A DNA stretch of 43,568 nt from a virus: the IMG/VR virus record IMGVR_UViG_3300042905_001849, positions 1 through 43,568 of that record; one strand, given 5' to 3'. Below, piece by piece: positions 7,382-14,606 of this stretch. The notes beneath the pieces were generated by a model. It made no database searches. It was not told where the DNA came from and was given only the letters and a program-made list of their open reading frames with translations. The position numbers were made by a program, and so were the translations under genes. Numbering within the stretch: position 1 is the first letter of the stretch; every line of letters begins with the position of its first letter.

Positions 7382-8562
7382 CGGTCGTACTCCTCGAATT
7401 TCGCCTTCGGCCTGAAATGATATCTCGGCCCATCCAGTTGCACGTCCACCGTGCTCAGTCTGCCGCCTCGATTCTTCGCCACGATCAGCTTTGTTTCGCC
7501 TTCGCCCTCGTCCAAATTCTTCGACGGGTGAATCAAAATCACCACGTCCGCATCCTGCTCGATTGCTCCGGACTCCCGCAGGTCTGCCAGTGTCGGTTGC
7601 CCCCGCTTTTCGGTGTCGCGATTGAGTTGGCTGCCCACGATTATCGGCACCTGCAGGTCGAGTGCCAGCCGCTTCAGGCTCCGGCTTGCCTTCGCAATTT
7701 CGCGTTCCCGGTTGTCCGCGCGACTCACGGCCACCTCCAGCAACTGCAGGTAATCCACCGCAATTCCGCACAGGTTTTTCCGCCGCGCCGTGACCTTCAG
7801 CAGTGCAAGAATCGCCCCGAGATTGCTGGTGGAGTCCAGATAGTGCAGGTTTAGCTTCTCCAACGTATCCCGGCTGAATCGCGTGCTCAGCCGCTCGCTG
7901 ATTTCCGCCGCCATCATCTCCAGCGAAACAAACACGCCAGCCTGTGCAGGACTGACGGACGCCAGCAACATCTGCAGCATCAACACGGATTTCCCGCTTC
8001 CCGGCCTGCCACCGACAACCACCAGTTGCCCGGCCTTCAGTCCGCCCCCCAGTGCCGCGTCCAGATCCGCCAGCCCGGTTTTGTGCACGGCTGCCGGGTT
8101 TGCGTGTCGCGCGTCCATTGCCTCCAAGGCCTCGCGCTGCGTGCACAGTTTGGCCAGTTCGGTCTGCCGAATCTCATCCAGTTTGGCAATGTACTCGTCA
8201 ACGTCTGGCTCTGTGTCCTTCAGCAGCTTCGCCCCTAGGCTCCTCGCGTCGTCAATCTCGTTCAGCTTCCGCAGTTCCCCGCAGTAGTACCCGACATGGC
8301 TGACCTCGAATTGCAGGGCGGTCAAATCCACCAGCACCTGCAGGTTGCAGCGTTTGCGGGTCAGTTCATCCATCATCGTCTCAACGTCGAAAGGCTCCCC
8401 AACTTCGGCCCTGCGCGTCAGAATCTCCCAATATGCCCGCCTGTCAGGATCTCGGAATGGGTGGTCTCCGGCTGTGGCCTGAATCTCCGCCACCACGTCA
8501 GCCCCGCACAATGCAGCGCACAGCAGACCGCTTTCGATCGTCGCTCGGTTAGAAAGGCTCAT
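7372..8562 (-). CDS. dnaB: DnaB-family replicative helicase
   Basis: A 396-residue protein with the two-part DnaB layout. The N-terminal domain (residues 1-110, RATIESGLLCAALCG then AYWEILTRRAEVGEPFDVET) binds primase. The RecA-like motor (about 160-396) has Walker A GGRPGSGKS at 184-192, Walker B and DnaB box VDYLQL at 269-274, the sensor segment PIIVGSQLNRDTEKR, and SGAIEQDADVVILIHP. It unwinds DNA at the replication fork. It is somewhat short for a bacterial DnaB, as in phage versions. It overlaps the initiator-like gene by 14 bases, so the two are co-expressed. The phage therefore supplies its own helicase and presumably recruits host primase and polymerase. Confidence 0.95.
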   Translation of the reverse strand: MSLSNRATIESGLLCAALCGADVVAEIQATAGDHPFRDPDRRAYWEILTRRAEVGEPFDVETMMDELTRKRCNLQVLVDLTALQFEVSHVGYYCGELRKLNEIDDARSLGAKLLKDTEPDVDEYIAKLDEIRQTELAKLCTQREALEAMDARHANPAAVHKTGLADLDAALGGGLKAGQLVVVGGRPGSGKSVLMLQMLLASVSPAQAGVFVSLEMMAAEISERLSTRFSRDTLEKLNLHYLDSTSNLGAILALLKVTARRKNLCGIAVDYLQLLEVAVSRADNREREIAKASRSLKRLALDLQVPIIVGSQLNRDTEKRGQPTLADLRESGAIEQDADVVILIHPSKNLDEGEGETKLIVAKNRGGRLSTVDVQLDGPRYHFRPKAKFEEYDRWG

Positions 8563-9589
8563 TGTTCACCTCATCCTTCACTCGTGAAAACTCAGCCGCC
8601 AGTCTCGGCAACGTGTATTCCGTCACCGCCACAAACCGATCCCCGCCGATCCGTTTGGCAATCCTCAGGAGGGTATCCCCAAGGTGTCCGGCCCGTGCCT
8701 GCCTGTGTTCGTCCGATGCGTCCGGCCAGCGTCGATACGCCTCCAGTGTTCGCAGGAACTCTGGATCTTGATCAGGCTTTGGCCTGTTCCCCTGTCCGCG
8801 CGTACTGGTGCGGGTGTCGTCCACGTCTCGGATTGTCTTCCAGCCGTGCTGGATGCTGCCTCTGACGTCACGCAAGAATTTCTCCCGGCCCTTGCGCCCC
8901 ATCTGCTGCCACCACTCCTGAAGTTGCGTTGCGCTGTTTTCGGGGTTTCGGTCCCCAAGATCCTTTTCTTCGAGATACCGGAACCACGTCTGTGCAACGT
9001 GCCTGCACTCAGGATCATTCAGGCACTCTGGAATAATGACTTGCTCATGTCCTCCGCCGATTTTGCCCGTCGGTCGTTCCGGGTCCGCGCCCGCAGGGAC
9101 AGGACTCGGAATAGGATCAGGGACAGGTATAGAAGGTTCCCCCTGTTTGACCCCCGCAACATATCCGGCATCATACCCCTGTTTATACCCCTCATCATAT
9201 CCCTGTTTGTATCCTTTATCGGGCTGTAATCCTGTACAGCTCGGCTCGATTGGTGCATCGCTGATCTGGTCATATCCCTCGGGAATCGTGACCCAATATC
9301 TGCCCGGCTTGCGATTGCCGCCGTCCTCGTAATACAGCCAGCCAGCCGCCATTGCCTCTTTCCGGCAACGGTTCAGCCGCTCCCATTTCTTCAGTCCCGT
9401 CGTCTCTTGCAACTGGCTGTTCCAGAACGTGACTGCCCCCGTGTATCTCGCCGCATCTTCCGTGTGGGCGATGATCACCAGCAGCAATACGACGTCGGTA
9501 CCCAGATCGTTCGCCAGTGCCGTTTTGTGCATCAGGCGCACAAACTTGTGGGCAAAGAATCCCCCACGTTTCCCGGCTGGATATTCCAC
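8549..9589 (-). CDS. Winged-helix replication initiator-like protein
   Basis: A 346-residue protein. I choose the GTG start with AAGGA seven bases upstream: the longer frame would run through a transcription terminator. Residues 15-105 resemble the helix-turn-helix/winged-helix domain of phage initiators (ALANDLGTDVVLLLVIIAH, TFWNSQLQETTGLKKWERL, AMAAGWLYYEDGG, YWVTIPEGY). A linker follows with an eight-residue repeat (GYKQGYDEGYKQGYDAG), then a C-terminal domain rich in Trp and Arg (WFRYLEEKDLGDRNPEN, then RDVRGSIQHGWKTIRDVDD). It sits next to dnaB like lambda O or DnaD/gp18-type loaders. The role as origin binder and helicase loader is inferred. Confidence 0.6.
   Translation of the reverse strand: MEYPAGKRGGFFAHKFVRLMHKTALANDLGTDVVLLLVIIAHTEDAARYTGAVTFWNSQLQETTGLKKWERLNRCRKEAMAAGWLYYEDGGNRKPGRYWVTIPEGYDQISDAPIEPSCTGLQPDKGYKQGYDEGYKQGYDAGYVAGVKQGEPSIPVPDPIPSPVPAGADPERPTGKIGGGHEQVIIPECLNDPECRHVAQTWFRYLEEKDLGDRNPENSATQLQEWWQQMGRKGREKFLRDVRGSIQHGWKTIRDVDDTRTSTRGQGNRPKPDQDPEFLRTLEAYRRWPDASDEHRQARAGHLGDTLLRIAKRIGGDRFVAVTEYTLPRLAAEFSRVKDEVNNEPF
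9169..9214. repeat. Iteron-like direct repeats inside the initiator gene
   Basis: Two 22-base direct repeats, at 9169-9190 and 9193-9214, are spaced 24 bases apart and differ at three positions. A third degenerate copy lies to the left (around 9150). They are A+T-richer than their surroundings and lie in the middle of the initiator-like gene, the same place where lambdoid phages keep their origin iterons. They also encode the protein repeat GYKQGYDE/GYKQGYDA, so selection on protein could explain them. Confidence 0.45.
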
Positions 9590-9630
9590 AGCATCATCCT
9601 TTCCATTGCTTACCGCCTCCGCCAGTGCGC

Positions 9631-9674
9631 AAAAAAACCCGCAGGATGGTAGGTACCAGCTACCACCCTGCGGG
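9631..9674 (-). terminator. Strong intrinsic terminator
   Basis: On the minus strand an inverted repeat with 15-base arms (9638-9652 with 9660-9674, one mismatched pair) and a seven-base loop is followed by seven T. It would end transcripts of the gene at 9758-10897 before the initiator-dnaB operon begins at 9589. Because it sits inside the longest possible frame of the initiator, it also argues for the GTG start at 9589. Confidence 0.85.
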
Positions 9675-9757
9675 CGAAGATCCGGCTTGCCGGATAGAAT
9701 CAGTTGGTGGTGTCGCCTGGTACTCAACACCGCCGTCATTGTACCACGCCCCGTCCC

Positions 9758-10897
9758 TCAGTCAATCGCGTGGCTGTCCAGACCCGTGAGGTGCCGCATG
9801 ATCTTCGGTAGATGCTGAATTACCTCCTCAGCCAGCCAGCCCGCTCGTGTGGACTCTGCAACATTGTCTGCTGCCTCGATCGTTGCCCGAACCGGTTCCA
9901 GCCATTCCACGATGGCCTCGACAGCCTCGGCTTTCGTGGTCTCTTTGATGGTACACAGATCGGCAAAGATTCGGTCGTAGGCGTCTTTGCACGTGTCCCG
10001 GTCCAGTGTCATGTCAGCCAGACGCAGTCGCAACTGCCGCAGCTCTGGCAGGTCTGCGGGCACCTGCTGCGCGGCGTCCAGTTCGATCTGCAGTTGGTGG
10101 GAAACGGCTGCCGCAATCGTCAATTCTTCCTTGGCTACTGCCACTTCTCTCTGCAAACTCGTGACCAGTTCTTCCAGGTGAGTGACTCGCTGCCGTGATT
10201 CGCCAAGCAGATTCTGCACGTAGGACACTTCGCTGCGCAATCTGGTCGTGACCTCCCGTTCCTGCTGCAGTCGCGTCCCCAACGTCACCTCGCGACCTTT
10301 GAGGAATGTCACTTGCGCCTGCAGTTCAGTGTCTGGCTGCGACTGTAGTTCGTCGGCTGTGTAGGCCGGCTGTGGCTCCTGTGTCTTGTCCTCCGGCTCA
10401 ATCGGCCCCAGATACCCGACGAGATCCAGCGGGCTGTCTCCGCCAGAGAAATATCGACCATCGTGACCCCACGTCTGGCCATATTCAGCATCAAGCCACG
10501 GCCACCGCTCCTCCCGCTCGTCACCTTCCGGCGTCGGTGTCACGTTCCGGATGTCACCGTTTCGAGTCAGCCAGCGGCCCTCGCGGACCTGAACTGTGTC
10601 GGCCTGTCCTTCAATCTCCGCCAGTTGTTCGCTGGTCGTTTCCGGCTCCACCTCATTCGCCGGCAGCGGCCTGACCCAGTGCAGCAGATCCCACCGATTA
10701 GGCTCAAGCCCTCCGTCAAATCGCTGACGGCCATCGCTGCCGTACCAGTCGACTGTCCCGTTCCACTCTGAGACCCACCAGCCCTCTTCCCAACCAGTGA
10801 TCTGTACGATATCGCCGCCCCGGCTCTCATACAGCCCCGGCTGTGTGATAACATCTCCCGCCATCACTTCCGGGCTTGTTGTCGTTTCATCAGTCAT
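9758..10897 (-). CDS. Modular protein with N-terminal repeats and coiled coil
   Basis: A 379-residue protein; the ATG has GGAG seven bases upstream and overlaps the previous gene by eight bases. Residues 15-150 hold three related small modules around Gly-Leu-Tyr or Trp-Leu-x-Arg-x-Gly-Asp (TQPGLYESRGGDIVQITGWE, GRWLTRNGDIRNVTP, WGHDGRYFSGG). These are followed by a Pro/Glu/Gln linker. Residues about 170-290 are a long coiled coil (LRSEVSYVQNLLGESRQRVT, LVTSLQREVAVAKEELTIAA). The layout parallels the protein at 22503-23369, so the two may be distant paralogues. Followed by a strong terminator. Function unknown; scaffolding or DNA-bound structural roles are possible. Confidence 0.6.
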   Translation of the reverse strand: MTDETTTSPEVMAGDVITQPGLYESRGGDIVQITGWEEGWWVSEWNGTVDWYGSDGRQRFDGGLEPNRWDLLHWVRPLPANEVEPETTSEQLAEIEGQADTVQVREGRWLTRNGDIRNVTPTPEGDEREERWPWLDAEYGQTWGHDGRYFSGGDSPLDLVGYLGPIEPEDKTQEPQPAYTADELQSQPDTELQAQVTFLKGREVTLGTRLQQEREVTTRLRSEVSYVQNLLGESRQRVTHLEELVTSLQREVAVAKEELTIAAAVSHQLQIELDAAQQVPADLPELRQLRLRLADMTLDRDTCKDAYDRIFADLCTIKETTKAEAVEAIVEWLEPVRATIEAADNVAESTRAGWLAEEVIQHLPKIMRHLTGLDSHAID

Positions 10898-11156
10898 GAT
10901 CGTCTCCAAATTCAAATAGTGTTCGCAATTTCGGACCAGGCCTCTTTGGCCGTGTCTGCTCTGAAACAAAATCTGTCCACTCCTGATCTTCGGCACCATG
11001 CCACAGGATCACACCGTCCACGATCCGCAGCCAGGCACTCCGGCTGCCTCGGTCGTGCTCGATCCATCGCACGGGCTGCCTGTCAATGACGGCCTCTCCC
11101 TCGACCTTCCACCCGTGCTCCCGCAGCCATGCAATCCGCTGTAAATCTGTCTGCAC
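10890..11156 (-). CDS. Unknown small protein, GTG start
   Basis: An 88-residue protein beginning at a GTG preceded by AGGAGGG. The sequence is compact and well formed (RIAWLREHGWKVEGEAVIDR, then QPVRWIEHDRG, SAWLRIVDGVILWHGAEDQE) and ends in an acidic tail. Its 5' part overlaps the end of the gene at 11009-11338 by 148 bases in another frame, which is far longer than the usual overlaps here. The codon pattern makes me favour this frame in the shared region. No family recognised. Confidence 0.6.
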   Translation of the reverse strand: MQTDLQRIAWLREHGWKVEGEAVIDRQPVRWIEHDRGSRSAWLRIVDGVILWHGAEDQEWTDFVSEQTRPKRPGPKLRTLFEFGDDHD

Positions 11157-11338
11157 GTGTGCCGCCCTCCTGTTGCACGGACCTCGACATCATCAATCAC
11201 CGGGACCGATTCCCATTCGTACCAACCGGCGTCTTCGAGTCCGGCCAGTCCTGCAATCAATCGCCGTGCTCTGAATTGCAGTGTTGGCTGCCCCTGTGGA
11301 TTCACCACGATTCGCAGGCTGCATGTTTTGACGTTCAT
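11009..11338 (-). CDS. Unknown small protein with doubtful C-terminal end
   Basis: A 109-residue reading whose ATG overlaps the stop of the RecT-like gene by ATGA. The first 60 residues look genuine (TCSLRIVVNPQGQPTLQFRA, AGLEDAGWYEWESVPVIDDV). The last 49, overlapping the next gene, are Ser/Gly/Arg-rich and look like an out-of-frame shadow. Either the overlap is real or an indel has removed an earlier stop. Function unknown. Confidence 0.45.
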   Translation of the reverse strand: MNVKTCSLRIVVNPQGQPTLQFRARRLIAGLAGLEDAGWYEWESVPVIDDVEVRATGGRHTCRQIYSGLHGCGSTGGRSRERPSLTGSPCDGSSTTEAAGVPGCGSWTV

Positions 11339-12342
11339 GCGGTCTCCAGTACAGCCGCCCGCTGCTGACACAGTTTTTCGACCGACTTGCGAATCTTCGC
11401 CGCCACCTGCAATTGCTGCAGCACCGGCAAGATTTCTGGCTGCCATCGTGCCCGCAGTGTTGCCACGTCCTCGGCCTCTGCAATGCAGTCGAGAATGCTC
11501 TGGAATGCGATTCGCATCCCGTCGTCCTGAATGCCTGTCGCATACGCCACCAGCTCGCTGCGTGTGCCGTCATAGAGGGCCTGTGGGCTGATTTGCTGTT
11601 CTGGAATGCGTGCAACAATCGTCTCGACCTGCTGCACTCGCTCCGGTTGGTCATCGTCTTCGCCGTCGCACTCACCCGAGACCAGAACCCACAGATCCCG
11701 CAGGAGCCTTCGCCGTGCCTGTGCCTCAGTCTTGTCTGGTGTGTCCGACTCGTATGCTGGCAACAGCAGCGGAGCTTCCTTCGTCCGTTCGACCGTGTAT
11801 GCCTGCCCATTCACTTTGCATGATGCTGACCCAATAAGGACCATGTCAGACCGGCTGGCGTTGTTTGGTCGCGGCCTCAATCCGAGACTCAGGGCAGACG
11901 CTCGCACGTCTGACGCGCCAATCTGCCGCAGCTTGTACCGCAGCCCGTTTTCTTTGATGAGGACTGAGACCGCGCCGCCCTTGCCAGAAATCAGGGTAAA
12001 CATCGGCCCCGCTTCGTGGCTCAACAGCAGTCCGCGCTTCAGTGCCTCAATTGCCCCCTGAATGACCAACCCGTCAGGCATGTAGTAATCCTTGGAGTCT
12101 GCAATTTCGAACTCCTTGAACTCACGACCGATCAGCAAAACGAACGCCTGCACGTCAGGACGGTTGAGCACCGCATAGAATTCGCGCAACGCCATAGCGC
12201 GGCTGAAACTCGCCTGCATTGCGTCCTCGGCTGTTGCCACCGACACGGCCCTTACACGATCAACGCCAGCCTTGATCCGCACGGCCAACGCTGTCGCTTC
12301 CTGTTCCGTCAATACCTTCACTTCGTTCTGATTCCTAGTCAT
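11335..12342 (-). CDS. RecT-like single-strand annealing protein candidate
   Basis: A 335-residue protein in a recombination-flavoured operon that also encodes RusA. The region at about residues 75-145 has the RecT-family order: a helical lead (FVLLIGREFKEFEIADSKDY), then GLVIQGAIEALKRGLLLSHE, then MFTLISGKGG, then a VSVLIKENGLRYKLRQIG block, comparable to the small-sheet DNA-binding part of annealases. The C-terminal part is acidic and then helical. RecT/Red-beta proteins anneal complementary single strands in phage recombination. No partner exonuclease is visible, so the call rests on pattern and context only. Confidence 0.45.
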   Translation of the reverse strand: MTRNQNEVKVLTEQEATALAVRIKAGVDRVRAVSVATAEDAMQASFSRAMALREFYAVLNRPDVQAFVLLIGREFKEFEIADSKDYYMPDGLVIQGAIEALKRGLLLSHEAGPMFTLISGKGGAVSVLIKENGLRYKLRQIGASDVRASALSLGLRPRPNNASRSDMVLIGSASCKVNGQAYTVERTKEAPLLLPAYESDTPDKTEAQARRRLLRDLWVLVSGECDGEDDDQPERVQQVETIVARIPEQQISPQALYDGTRSELVAYATGIQDDGMRIAFQSILDCIAEAEDVATLRARWQPEILPVLQQLQVAAKIRKSVEKLCQQRAAVLETA

Positions 12343-12623
12343 CTTAACCCCTCCAAAAACGCCCTCACCACGTCCGCAGTCAGCACCATACTGACCGCCT
12401 CACGTTCTCTGTTGTGCCGCTGCATCGCCTCGATCCGCTGCAACGTCCTGTCTGTTTCTTGTCTCCAACTTGCAACCAGCGCATCGGCCTTCGCAGTCTG
12501 CTCTGGCGTGCCCTGTATCAATCGCGGGTATTGCTCGCGATATGCTCTGAAATCTGTCGCGTGCGTGGCTGCATTGTCAACGTCATGCCACGAGTCCTGA
12601 CAGTCGTAGTCTGTGTATCTCAC
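12339..12623 (-). CDS. Small helical protein, GTG start
   Basis: A 94-residue protein starting at a GTG that overlaps the upstream stop as GTGA, with GGAGGAAGC just before. It is highly charged and helical (DFRAYREQYPRLIQGTPEQT, ASWRQETDRTLQRIEAMQRH). It is followed by ATGA coupling to the RecT-like gene. A single-strand annealing accessory role cannot be shown. No family recognised. Confidence 0.6.
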   Translation of the reverse strand: MRYTDYDCQDSWHDVDNAATHATDFRAYREQYPRLIQGTPEQTAKADALVASWRQETDRTLQRIEAMQRHNREREAVSMVLTADVVRAFLEGLR

Positions 12624-12832
12624 CACGCTTCCTCCGGCGGCCCTGAGTCTTCCAGCAGCTCGACACAGCACGGGCAAAGATGCTGCAGGCTGTGACCGTC
12701 TGCCCGCTCGGTCCACGAGTGTTGGCGGACCTGCTGCAGCACTTCAGCACCATCAACGGCCTCGCGCACCGGCAACAGAATCTGCGTGTCGCAGTAGTCG
12801 CAGGTGATGCGTAGAATCATTTCCGCACTCAT
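12620..12832 (-). CDS. Small zinc-binding protein
   Basis: A 70-residue protein with two cysteine pairs, CDYC near residue 11 and CPCC near residue 52, plus a His between them (HSLQHLCPCC), a pattern for one structural zinc site. The middle is helical (EAVDGAEVLQQVRQHSWTER). It is coupled on both sides (ATGA upstream, GTGA downstream). Such small zinc proteins are common in phage early operons and may bind nucleic acid or protein. Confidence 0.65.
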   Translation of the reverse strand: MSAEMILRITCDYCDTQILLPVREAVDGAEVLQQVRQHSWTERADGHSLQHLCPCCVELLEDSGPPEEAW

Positions 12833-13023
12833 GGCACCCTCCCGACCATCCACCGGCTGCGTTTCTGCGCGTCGATTAACTGGACCAAATCCCACGTCTG
12901 TGCACCCGCTGCCGCCAGCAGGTTTCGCACGTTCAATTCTGCGGAATACTTCGCTGGTAAAATCAGCCGTTCGCCCGGCTTCATTGCCTGCAGCCGTGCC
13001 ACCAGTCGCCTGTCAATCATCAT
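12829..13023 (-). CDS. Unknown 64-residue protein
   Basis: A small basic protein (RRLVARLQAMKPGERLILPA, then SAELNVRNLLAAAGAQTWDL and KRSRWMVGRVP) with an alternating helix-strand pattern. It is coupled by ATGA to the CsrA-like gene upstream and to the zinc protein downstream. Its size and charge would suit nucleic acid binding, but nothing more can be said. Confidence 0.6.
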   Translation of the reverse strand: MMIDRRLVARLQAMKPGERLILPAKYSAELNVRNLLAAAGAQTWDLVQLIDAQKRSRWMVGRVP

Positions 13024-13289
13024 GGCTCTGGCCTCCCCTCCAGCTCTGCCCGCAGGATTTCGACGTCTCGCGGTGCGGAAAATGCCAGCCGTGCCCGGTC
13101 GCCGCGTATCTCGACCATCACCACCTCAATTGTGACATCACCACACCGGATGAGCACAGATTCCTGAGCCTTCCGCCCCAGCGTCAACACGCCGTTGCCG
13201 TCCGCATTCACTCGGAATTTTTTAACCTTGCTGACCGGCCTCGGTGCCTCCATTGGGACCGCTGCCACTGCTGCCTGTTTGCGTTTCAT
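13020..13289 (-). CDS. csrA: CsrA-like RNA-binding regulator
   Basis: An 89-residue protein. A basic 32-residue extension leads into a full CsrA domain at about 33-86: GVLTLGRKAQESVLIRCGD aligns with the first strand and turn of CsrA, and VTIEVVMVEIRGDRARLAFS and APRDVEILRAEL align with the following strands and helix. The two arginines that contact RNA in CsrA (R6 and R44 in E. coli) match R39 and R80 here. CsrA dimers bind GGA motifs at ribosome sites and change translation or mRNA stability. It is ATGA-coupled to rusA. Likely targets are host mRNAs or the phage's own GGA-containing leaders; the N-terminal extension is unusual. Confidence 0.85.
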   Translation of the reverse strand: MKRKQAAVAAVPMEAPRPVSKVKKFRVNADGNGVLTLGRKAQESVLIRCGDVTIEVVMVEIRGDRARLAFSAPRDVEILRAELEGRPEP

Positions 13290-13711
13290 GTTAGCTCCTC
13301 GATTGTGATTCCAATTCCACCGTGCTCAGCCCACAGCTTCCGCAGGACGTCGAACTGCCACACCCTGCTATCGTCACCAATCACCGGCAACAGTCCGTCC
13401 AACACCGCCTTCGCCAGATTGTCCAGATCCGGTTTTTGACAGTGCGGACTGTGCAGCAGTGCTGCGCGTTTTTTCTTGCTCCAACTGGCAGGCATCGGCA
13501 GATAAAACACCAACCCGAACACCAGCGGACCGTCGCCGACCTCGATACCTGCCTCACGCACTGCGTGCTGCAGTGCCAGCTTGTACCCGTGCACCGGGTG
13601 TTTCTTCGGCAGGTAGGATCTTGCCCGTCCGCCGATTGTCGATATCCGCTGCCGTGGCTGTGCCACTGGCGTGATGGGCACAAAGACGCTCCGTCGTCTT
13701 TCAGAACTCAT
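13286..13711 (-). CDS. rusA: RusA-family Holliday junction resolvase
   Basis: A 141-residue protein of normal RusA length. The family core is present: a basic N-terminal strand region, FGLVFYLPMPASWSKKKRAA near residues 65-83, the acidic metal-binding motif KPDLDNLAKAVLDGL (93-107, Asp95, Asp97, Asp105) and IGDDSRV (Asp113, Asp114). RusA dimers cut four-way DNA junctions. In phages it resolves recombination intermediates and can trim branched DNA before packaging. Its ATG lies two bases after the preceding stop, and it is ATGA-coupled to the CsrA-like gene. Confidence 0.93.
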   Translation of the reverse strand: MSSERRRSVFVPITPVAQPRQRISTIGGRARSYLPKKHPVHGYKLALQHAVREAGIEVGDGPLVFGLVFYLPMPASWSKKKRAALLHSPHCQKPDLDNLAKAVLDGLLPVIGDDSRVWQFDVLRKLWAEHGGIGITIEELT

Positions 13712-13713
13712 AA

Positions 13714-14076
13714 TCAGGTGCCCCCCTTCGCCAGACCGTTGCCCTTCACCACCTGAATTTCAACGTATGTGCGCTTCGGTCCGCACCAGCGTTTCTCGCG
13801 TTCCTCTGGTGACCACGTGGCCTGCACCGCCAGACACCGCCGCTTGAATTCATCCTCCGGGATTCGTGGCTCCCGCTCGGGCATTTGATACGCCAGACGA
13901 TGCGGACCCACCTGTACAAACTCGCCGCTTTCCATCTCGACGATATACTCGTAATCCTCCCTGCGCACTGCTGCCAGCACCCTGTGGATTCGTCCCGGCT
14001 GCCAGTCGTCGGGGATGTCCATTTCGACCACAACCCGCTCACCCAACTGCCGAATCTTCTTTGATCGTAACGGCAT
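13714..14076 (-). CDS. Unknown 120-residue protein
   Basis: The ATG follows a good GGAGGG site; an in-frame upstream TTG/GTG is not needed. The protein has a beta-rich first half (RVVVEMDIPDDWQPGRIHRV, YEYIVEMESGEFVQVGP), then a charged helix (PRIPEDEFKRRCLAVQATWS) and a strand ending. It may be a small nucleic-acid-linked domain, given its place just before rusA. No family recognised. Confidence 0.6.
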   Translation of the reverse strand: MPLRSKKIRQLGERVVVEMDIPDDWQPGRIHRVLAAVRREDYEYIVEMESGEFVQVGPHRLAYQMPEREPRIPEDEFKRRCLAVQATWSPEEREKRWCGPKRTYVEIQVVKGNGLAKGGT

Positions 14077-14169
14077 CTCGTTCCCTCCTGTCATGTGTTG
14101 TAAAAACCACCGGCGAATCATTCGCCACGGGGATCAGCCGCCAGCGGACCTGTTGCTGTGCTGCGGTGG

Positions 14170-14589
14170 TTAGGTGTTGTGCTTGTTTCTGCATCTCATG
14201 CGATATTGCTGGAAGTCTGCAAATGTCGCATCTGGCGGACCAGTCCATGCCAAACTTCCATCAGACAACCTCTTACCCCATTGCATTGCGACTAATGCGC
14301 ACTTGTACGTTTTCCATGTGCTCTGGCTCCATGCCGTCAACGCCTCTGCCTCCGTCAAACATTCGGCAGTCGTCAGCCGCAACCACAACTCATCCCCTTT
14401 GCCGATCGGTCGCGACTTTTTGCGTTCGGCAATTTGCACTAACATGTCATCGCGAATTGCAAACTCTTTGCACGCTGCAAGCCACTTGCGAACAATTGCG
14501 GCTCGCATGTTGTACCTGTACCGCACGCTTTCCAGCGGTACCACCGCACATGCTGCAGCAAACCACACCGATGCTGTACATGGTGCCAT
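14170..14589 (-). CDS. Unknown protein after the internal ParB-like gene
   Basis: A 139-residue protein. The ATG at 14589 lies 18 bases beyond the ParB-like stop. A TTG at 14610 overlaps that stop as TTGA and would add seven residues; both lack a clear ribosome site. The sequence is helical and Trp-rich (AAIVRKWLAACKEFAIRDD, WLRLTTAECLTEAEALTAWS, STWKTYKCALVAMQWG), with a basic tail. It could be a partner of the ParB-like protein, but no family is recognised. Confidence 0.55.
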   Translation of the reverse strand: MAPCTASVWFAAACAVVPLESVRYRYNMRAAIVRKWLAACKEFAIRDDMLVQIAERKKSRPIGKGDELWLRLTTAECLTEAEALTAWSQSTWKTYKCALVAMQWGKRLSDGSLAWTGPPDATFADFQQYRMRCRNKHNT

Positions 14590-14606
14590 CTGCTCGGCCA
14601 GTGCTG

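Noticed and set aside
7040-8146. A long minus-strand frame overlapping the helicase
   Set aside because: Only its last 113 residues (from 7381) have natural composition and a ribosome site; the earlier part is a Gly/Arg-rich shadow of the helicase gene.
9590-9739. Extension of the initiator gene to an ATG at 9739
   Set aside because: It runs through a strong terminator hairpin and lacks a ribosome site, while the GTG at 9589 has AAGGA at good spacing.
14039-14248. A 50-residue frame bridging the gap between 14076 and 14170
   Set aside because: It would overlap both neighbours, has no ribosome site and reads like shadow sequence, so the 93-base gap is left unassigned.
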